Shown: in pieces, positions 1 through 4,304 of the stretch
Numbering within the stretch: the stretch's first letter is position 1
Layout of the letters: every line of letters starts with the position of its first letter
Assembly: GCA_023145595.1 (NCBI GenBank)
Contig: JAGLDM010000184.1
Coordinates: 1 to 6,491, forward strand
DNA: 6,491 nucleotides
Source of the DNA: Flavobacteriaceae bacterium
GTDB lineage: Bacteria > Bacteroidota > Bacteroidia > Flavobacteriales > Flavobacteriaceae
Direction: 5' to 3'
Made by a program: the position numbers and the translations under genes
Notes under the pieces: generated by a model
Told to the model about the DNA's origin: nothing
The model's database searches: none
What the model saw: the letters and a program-made list of their open reading frames with translations, nothing else

Positions 1-480
1 ACCGTAAATACGGGTCGTATTTCTGCGGGTGTTGCATTGTTAATCGCTGGAATTATGGCGCCGCTTTTAGGAAACTTAGATCAAGCGTTCCAATTTATAC
101 AAGAATATACAGGAATTGTAAGTCCGGGAATCTTAGCTGTATTTATGCTTGGATTATTCTGGAAAAAAACAACAAACAAAGGAGCCATTATTGGAGCCTT
201 GGCTTCTATTCCAATTGCGATGTACTTTAAAGTTGCTCCAAAAGGATGGTCAACGAGTTCTATTTTTGTAGATGTCCCTTTTATGGATCAAATGGGATAT
301 ACTGTTTTAATCACCATGGCAGTGATTGCGGTAGTGAGTTATATTCAAAATAATGGCGCAGATGATGAAAAAGGAATTGACATTAAGAAAGAAATGTTTA
401 AAACGAGTCCGTTATTTAATATAGGAGCCTTTGCTGTGATGCTTATTTTAGTAGGCTTGTATGCTATGTTTTGGAGTTAA
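1..480 (+). CDS. Sodium/solute symporter (SSS family, vSGLT-like), C-terminal part
   Basis: This is the last 159 codons of an inner-membrane Na+-coupled solute carrier; the reading frame is already open at base 1, so the gene begins outside the window. The fragment closely resembles the C-terminal third of the Vibrio sodium/galactose symporter vSGLT. It contains IQEYTGIVSPGILAVF (residues 33-48) followed by LGLFWKKTT and KGAIIG, and later PFMDQM just before another helix. Hydrophobic segments lie at about residues 7-24, 38-54, 61-76, 98-115 and 138-158. The protein stops right after LYAMFWS, so the extra last helix present in vSGLT is absent; this looks like natural variation, since the stop is followed by a clean terminator. 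The residues that bind sugar and sodium lie mostly upstream of the window, so the substrate (sugar or another organic solute) cannot be stated. The TTG at 37 is an internal codon, not a start. Confidence 0.9.
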   Translation, partial: TVNTGRISAGVALLIAGIMAPLLGNLDQAFQFIQEYTGIVSPGILAVFMLGLFWKKTTNKGAIIGALASIPIAMYFKVAPKGWSTSSIFVDVPFMDQMGYTVLITMAVIAVVSYIQNNGADDEKGIDIKKEMFKTSPLFNIGAFAVMLILVGLYAMFWS

Positions 481-501
481 AAATAATAGTTAGAATACTA
501 C

Positions 502-543
502 AAACAAAAAAAGAGTCGGAAATTTCCGACTCTTTTTTTGTTT
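502..543. terminator. Bidirectional intrinsic terminator (perfect 42-bp palindrome)
   Basis: Bases 502-543 form a perfect inverted repeat with two 21-base arms and a centre at 522/523. The GC-containing core stem is GAGTCGG (513-519) pairing with CCGACTC (526-532), closed by an AAATTT centre. The core is flanked by a run of A on the left and a run of T on the right, so an RNA from either strand gives a hairpin followed by a U tract. It lies 22 bases after the symporter stop and 25 bases beyond the SulP stop on the other strand, exactly where two converging genes need a shared terminator. Confidence 0.9.
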
Positions 544-568
544 AATAAGCAAACGAAATATAATAAAG

Positions 569-2434
569 TTAGATGTTATTTTTATCTACAGATATTTGTT
601 TAATATCCTCCTTGAGTCGCTTTATACTTTCGTCAAAAGTGTCAAAAAGGCACTCCTCCGAAACTAAATCTGGTATAATATCAATTTTTTCAAACATCAT
701 TTTAGGTTGCTCTAGAAGACCTACCATCAATATTTTTTTACCTTCTTTCACTAAATCAACCAATATATCTTCCATAGCGTATAAGCCAGACTGATCTATA
801 TATTGCATTCGTTCCATTCTAATAATTACAGTAGACGCCGTTTCCGGAATTTGTTTTGATAATTGCTGAAAATCGCTTGTAGATCCAAAAAACAAAGGAC
901 CTTTTATATGCTTCACAAAAACTTTTTCTTTTAATTTTTCTGGAAAGTTTTTTTCATCTGCCCATGCTTTTTCTTTCTTTAAAGATTTAACATCGGAGCG
1001 TTTTGCGGTTAAGTCACCCATTTTTTTCATAAAAGTAAGAGAGGCTAATATCAAGCCTATTCCAACAGCGAAAACCAAATTCCAAACAGAAGAAAGAACC
1101 ATAACTACTAACATTATGACCACTTCGTTCTTTGGCATATATGGTATTGCCTTTAATCCTTTATAATCCATCACGCCAATTCCAACTGTAATTAAAATTC
1201 CGGCTAAAACTGCCGCTGGAATTTTAGAAGCCACAGGTCCCAATGCTAATAAAATTATCAACAACAAAACTCCTGCTACCATACCAGACAGTCTAGTTTT
1301 ACCACCAGCATTAATATTTACAACAGTTCTAATGGTTGCTCCAGCACCTGGAAGCCCGCCAAATAATCCCGCAATACTATTTCCAATTCCTTGCCCGATT
1401 AACTCCTTATTAGGATTGTGTTTAGTTTTGGTCATGTTATCCGCTACAACTGATGTTAACAAAGAATCTATTGATCCTAATAATGCCAGCGTAAGTGCTG
1501 TAAAAATATAGGGGGTAATTTGTCCAAAATCGAATGCAGTAATCACTTCAAAATGTGGAATAGGTAGGCCACTAGGAATTTCTTCTATCTTAATATAATT
1601 TAATCCAAATCCGTAGGCGATTCCAGACATCACAAACAATGCAACTAAAGTACTCGGTATTACTGTGGTTATTTTTTTAAATCCGTAGATTATTATAATT
1701 GTTCCTAGCGCAAGTAAAAGTTCAAGTAATTTAATTTGCCTTAATGCATTTGGCAACACTTTAATAGCGCCTAATACGCCAGAAGCTTCACTACTTGCCA
1801 GCGTTTGTGACTCTTTTAAAATCTGAAGTTCAGTAATTTCCTTAGATCTTTTTACCGTTTCTTCAAAATGTTCCAAAACTAATATACCTTCACCAGCTTC
1901 TTCTTTTAAAATATTATCTAAGATAATTTCTTCTGCATACGGCTTAAAACTTTCAACAAAAGCAAGGTCTTCTTTTGGGTAATACCCCATAGAAGGTAAT
2001 ATTTGGGTTATTAAAATAATTAATCCGATAGCCGTCATAAACCCAGAAACCACGGGGTATGGTATGTATTTAATATATTTTCCAAACCCAGATATCCCAA
2101 GTAAAACTTGAAATAATCCTGCCAAAACAAATACGGAGAGTATAATCGGCAACGCCTTAGAAATATCTCCATCATTAGCGGCAACAATAGAAGCAATCAA
2201 CACAATACTAACTGCTGTCATTGGAGCCGTAGGTCCCGATATTTGTGTACTCGTACCACCAAACATAGCCGCAAAAAAACTAACAAAAATGGCTCCGTAT
2301 AAACCGGCAATAGGCCCCAAACCAGAACTAACTCCAAAGGCTAGTGCTAGTGGTAGCGCAACGATTCCGGCGGTTAAACCACCAAATAAATCTCCTTTAA
2401 AGTTTGAGAAATCAAATTTGAAAAAATCTTTCAT
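569..2434 (-). CDS. SulP/SLC26 family inorganic anion transporter with C-terminal STAS domain
   Basis: A 621-residue inner-membrane carrier of the SulP family, which moves sulfate, bicarbonate or related anions. The N-terminal signature is clear: LTAGIVALPLALAFG (20-34), GLYGAIF (44-50) and GGTSTQISGPTAPMT (59-73). The PYPVVSGFMTAIG helix starts near 125. The second half carries GSIDSLLTSVVADNMT (320-335), ELIGQGIGN (344-352) and GLPGAGAT (360-367), which resemble the cyanobacterial bicarbonate transporter BicA and its relatives. The membrane part ends near residue 470. A STAS domain covers about 505-612 and contains YIDQSG (545-550), where S549 matches the phosphorylated serine position of SpoIIAA-type STAS domains. 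A hydrophilic stretch at about 151-232 is longer than the usual loop before the sixth helix. The ATG start gives the standard SulP N-terminus. No strong Shine-Dalgarno is visible; a -7 box lies 30 bases upstream. Sulfate versus bicarbonate is undecided. Confidence 0.93.
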   Translation of the reverse strand: MKDFFKFDFSNFKGDLFGGLTAGIVALPLALAFGVSSGLGPIAGLYGAIFVSFFAAMFGGTSTQISGPTAPMTAVSIVLIASIVAANDGDISKALPIILSVFVLAGLFQVLLGISGFGKYIKYIPYPVVSGFMTAIGLIILITQILPSMGYYPKEDLAFVESFKPYAEEIILDNILKEEAGEGILVLEHFEETVKRSKEITELQILKESQTLASSEASGVLGAIKVLPNALRQIKLLELLLALGTIIIIYGFKKITTVIPSTLVALFVMSGIAYGFGLNYIKIEEIPSGLPIPHFEVITAFDFGQITPYIFTALTLALLGSIDSLLTSVVADNMTKTKHNPNKELIGQGIGNSIAGLFGGLPGAGATIRTVVNINAGGKTRLSGMVAGVLLLIILLALGPVASKIPAAVLAGILITVGIGVMDYKGLKAIPYMPKNEVVIMLVVMVLSSVWNLVFAVGIGLILASLTFMKKMGDLTAKRSDVKSLKKEKAWADEKNFPEKLKEKVFVKHIKGPLFFGSTSDFQQLSKQIPETASTVIIRMERMQYIDQSGLYAMEDILVDLVKEGKKILMVGLLEQPKMMFEKIDIIPDLVSEECLFDTFDESIKRLKEDIKQISVDKNNI

Positions 2435-2463
2435 GCAAAACTGTTTTTATTAGGTTCAAAAAA

Positions 2464-2471
2464 CAAAGATA
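2464..2471 (-). promoter_or_regulatory. Candidate -7 promoter box for the SulP transporter gene
   Basis: Read on the minus strand this is TATCTTTG, a full match to the Bacteroidota -7 consensus TAnnTTTG. It would start transcription about 20 bases before the SulP ATG. No clear TTG is seen at the -33 position, only TTA-type sequence, so the call rests on the -7 box and its placement. It suggests the transporter can be transcribed separately from the protease gene upstream. Confidence 0.55.
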
Positions 2472-2518
2472 CACGTTTTAGTATAAATAAGGATTTATGA
2501 TTTTTACTGTAAGAAAGG

Positions 2519-2974
2519 TCAATATTTAAAAATCAACTTTTTTAAATACAGCCGTTTCTTTTTATAATCAATAATTGCATTTCCCTTTTTTAAAATATCG
2601 GCTCCTATAATTCCGTGAACTGTTTTAGCTCCGTGGTTTTTTAAAGCCGTGTTAACATGGCTCAGGTCGAACAGTACTAAGTTTAACGATGTGTATTTCC
2701 AAGCCCCTATTTTTATTCGATTACCTTTAGACTCTTGGGTATCCATTTCAGAATTACCGGCTCCTGCTGCCTTGATTTTTGACTCTTGAGTCTCTAGTTT
2801 AAAATGGTTTATTTCATCAAAACCTACACAAGAATTCGATGCTCCTGTATCTAAAATAAAGCGTCCTTTTACTCCATTTATTTTGACTTTAATTTCAAAA
2901 TGATTTGTATTCGTTTCTTTTAATTTTATGAGAGCATAGCCTTTTCTGGAAAGGATACTTTTAAGACTTATCAT
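2519..2974 (-). CDS. Retropepsin-like (clan AA) aspartic protease, single domain
   Basis: A 151-residue protein with the layout of a single-domain bacterial retropepsin-like protease. The catalytic motif FILDTGASNS is at residues 39-48, with D42 as the expected catalytic aspartate. The family's C-terminal signature HGIIGADILKKGNAIIDY is at 120-137, followed by a closing strand (KKRLYLKKL). A strand-rich N-terminus (FEIKVKINGVKGRF, 26-39) precedes the active site, as expected. Such proteins have one aspartate per chain and are expected to work as homodimers. No signal peptide or membrane segment is seen, so it is probably cytoplasmic; the substrate is unknown. A short duplicated TQESK (62-66 and 79-83) flanks the likely flap region. 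It is transcribed towards the SulP gene with an 84-base gap that holds a separate promoter box. The ATG start is supported by a -7 box just upstream and by the complete fold; the gene ends in TGA. Confidence 0.85.
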   Translation of the reverse strand: MISLKSILSRKGYALIKLKETNTNHFEIKVKINGVKGRFILDTGASNSCVGFDEINHFKLETQESKIKAAGAGNSEMDTQESKGNRIKIGAWKYTSLNLVLFDLSHVNTALKNHGAKTVHGIIGADILKKGNAIIDYKKKRLYLKKLIFKY

Positions 2975-2981
2975 TAAATAG

Positions 2982-2989
2982 TATTTTTA
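2982..2989 (+). promoter_or_regulatory. Weak candidate -7 box for tatD
   Basis: TATTTTTA matches TAnnTTTG except for the last base, and lies 19 bases before the tatD ATG. No TTG is visible at a suitable -33 distance. The 34-base divergent gap leaves little other room for a tatD promoter, but in such AT-rich DNA this match could be chance. Confidence 0.3.
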
Positions 2990-2990
2990 C

Positions 2991-2998
2991 CAAAAGTA
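2991..2998 (-). promoter_or_regulatory. Candidate -7 promoter box for the aspartic protease gene
   Basis: On the minus strand this reads TACTTTTG, a full match to TAnnTTTG, 16 bases before the protease ATG, which implies a very short leader of about 10 bases. Any -33 element would fall inside the first codons of the divergent tatD gene, and no clear TTG is seen there. Placement and consensus support it; the missing -33 box lowers confidence. Confidence 0.5.
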
Positions 2999-3008
2999 AA
3001 TAAACTCT

Positions 3009-3776
3009 ATGAATATCACCGATACACACACTCATTTATATAGTTCTCAGTTTGATGAAGATCGCCAAGAAATGATGCAACGCGCATTTGATGCAGGAAT
3101 TTCCCGATTTTTTATTCCGGCGATTGATTCGACCTATACAGAATCTATGTTGCAATTAGAAAACGATTATCCAAAGAATGTGTTTTTAATGATGGGTTTG
3201 CATCCTACTTCTGTAAAAGAAAATTATAAGGATGAATTGGCACATGTCAAAGAAATGCTTAACACACGTTCTTTTATTGCTATTGGTGAAATTGGAATTG
3301 ACTTGTATTGGGACAAAACCCTTTTAAAAGAACAGCAAGATGCTTTTAAAAAGCAAATTCAATGGGCAAAAGAGTTAAGTTTACCAATTGTAATTCACTG
3401 TAGAGATGCTTTTGATGAAATTTTTGAAGTTTTAGAGAGTGAAAAGGATAAAAAACTCTTCGGAATATTTCATTGTTTTACAGGGAATTTAGAACAAGCC
3501 CAAAAAGCGATTTCCTACAATATGAAGTTGGGAATAGGTGGGGTTGTGACTTTTAAAAACGGGAAAATTAATCAGTTTTTAAATGAAATTGACATCAAAC
3601 ATATTGTATTGGAAACGGATTCGCCTTATTTGGCACCAACGCCATTTAGAGGGAAACGAAATGAAAGTAGTTACATCACCAATGTCATAGATAAATTGGC
3701 AACGATCTATAATATAACTCCAGAAGAAATAGCAACAATCACCACGCAAAATTCAAAGGACGTTTTTGGAATATAA
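3009..3776 (+). CDS. tatD: TatD family metal-dependent hydrolase (DNase)
   Basis: A 255-residue cytoplasmic metal-dependent hydrolase of the TatD/YcfH family, the usual length for the family. Members fold as a TIM barrel, and characterised ones act as 3'-5' exonucleases or DNases linked to DNA repair and turnover. All metal-ligand motifs are present: the N-terminal DTHTH (D5, H7, H9), GEIGIDLYW with E94, IVIHCRDA with H130, FHCFTG with H155, and LETDSPYLAP with D204. The start is the ATG three codons before the DTHTH motif, where this family normally begins; no strong Shine-Dalgarno is visible. The gene is divergent from the protease gene across a 34-base gap, and its last 11 bases overlap the start of ogt, so the two are probably co-transcribed. 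TatD paralogues are hard to tell apart by sequence (tatD, ycfH, yjjV), so the symbol marks the family rather than a proven orthologue. Confidence 0.93.
   Translation: MNITDTHTHLYSSQFDEDRQEMMQRAFDAGISRFFIPAIDSTYTESMLQLENDYPKNVFLMMGLHPTSVKENYKDELAHVKEMLNTRSFIAIGEIGIDLYWDKTLLKEQQDAFKKQIQWAKELSLPIVIHCRDAFDEIFEVLESEKDKKLFGIFHCFTGNLEQAQKAISYNMKLGIGGVVTFKNGKINQFLNEIDIKHIVLETDSPYLAPTPFRGKRNESSYITNVIDKLATIYNITPEEIATITTQNSKDVFGI
3755..3760 (+). promoter_or_regulatory. Ribosome binding site deciding the TTG start of ogt
   Basis: AAAGGA sits five bases before the TTG at 3766, inside the end of tatD. It is the best Shine-Dalgarno match at any gene start in this window. The ogt frame has a TAG stop at 3730-3732 and no ATG between that stop and the TTG, so this site selects the start. 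Confidence 0.6.
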
Positions 3777-4272
3777 AACGGCATACTTAACGACCCCCAT
3801 CGGAATTGCTAAAATTGAGGGCGATGAAAATGGCATTTGTTCCGTTTCTGTTTTGGATGACACTTCTACAGAGGTTGAACAAATTCAAAGTAAAAAGACG
3901 AACCTTAGCGCTCCAGAATGTCTGCAAGAATGTGTTTCACAATTGACGGAATATTTTAATGGGACACGTAAAATTTTCAATTTAAAATTGAATCCGCAAG
4001 GAACAACGTTCCAACAATCAGTTTGGGACGAATTACAACAGATTCCGTTTGGAAAAACGACTACTTATTCAGATCAAAGTAAAAAACTCGGTAATTTAAA
4101 AGCAATTAGAGCCGTAGCGTCTGCTAACGGTAAAAACCCCGTTTGGATTATCATTCCGTGCCACAGAGTTATAGGTTCTGATGGTTCATTAACAGGATAT
4201 GCGGGTGGAATTTGGCGTAAAAAATGGTTGTTAGAACATGAAGGAGGTGTTCGGCAATTGTCTCTTTTTTAA
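3766..4272 (+). CDS. ogt: Methylated-DNA--[protein]-cysteine S-methyltransferase
   Basis: A 168-residue suicide DNA-repair protein that moves the alkyl group from O6-alkylguanine (and O4-alkylthymine) onto its own cysteine. The N-terminal domain covers about 1-76. The C-terminal DNA-binding domain begins at GTTFQQSVWDELQQIPFGKT (79-98), followed by the helix AIRAVASANGKNP (113-125; R115 is in the arginine-finger position). The active site IPCHRVIG has C132 as the alkyl acceptor and H133 beside it. SLTGYAGGIWRKKWLLEHEG (141-160) completes the family signature. The length fits the Ogt/MGMT type without an Ada regulatory domain. The proposed start is TTG, 11 bases before the tatD stop, preceded by AAAGGA; it gives EYKTAYLTTPIGIAKIEG, a normal N-terminus for the family. 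The overlap suggests translational coupling to tatD. Nothing visible suggests an adaptive-response regulator nearby. Confidence 0.94.
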   Translation: MEYKTAYLTTPIGIAKIEGDENGICSVSVLDDTSTEVEQIQSKKTNLSAPECLQECVSQLTEYFNGTRKIFNLKLNPQGTTFQQSVWDELQQIPFGKTTTYSDQSKKLGNLKAIRAVASANGKNPVWIIIPCHRVIGSDGSLTGYAGGIWRKKWLLEHEGGVRQLSLF

Positions 4273-4274
4273 AC

Positions 4275-4282
4275 TATTTTTG
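4275..4282 (+). promoter_or_regulatory. Candidate -7 promoter box for the large exported protein gene
   Basis: TATTTTTG is a full match to TAnnTTTG, three bases after the ogt stop and 22 bases before the ATG at 4305. The nearest TTG upstream (4258-4260) is only 14 bases away, shorter than the usual -33 spacing, so the upstream half is weak. The large gene may use this promoter, read-through from tatD-ogt, or both. Confidence 0.4.
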
Positions 4283-4304
4283 TTTTTATAACGTTAATTA
4301 TTAC

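Noticed and set aside
37..480. A separate short gene starting at the TTG at 37
   Set aside because: The same frame is open back to base 1 and its upstream residues continue the vSGLT-like helix, so the TTG is an internal leucine codon.
573..794. Plus-strand open frame of 73 codons
   Set aside because: It lies wholly antisense to the STAS end of the SulP gene, has low-complexity Ser/Ile-rich content and no recognisable motif.
2483..2498. Hairpin ATAAAT-AAGG-ATTTAT between the protease and SulP genes, as a possible terminator
   Set aside because: The stem is only six A/T pairs and is not followed by a T tract on the minus strand, so it would be too weak to terminate.
481..2518. Mobile element, toxin-antitoxin or defence system around the transporters
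   Set aside because: No transposase, target-site repeats or small paired genes are visible; all coding space is explained by housekeeping and transport families.
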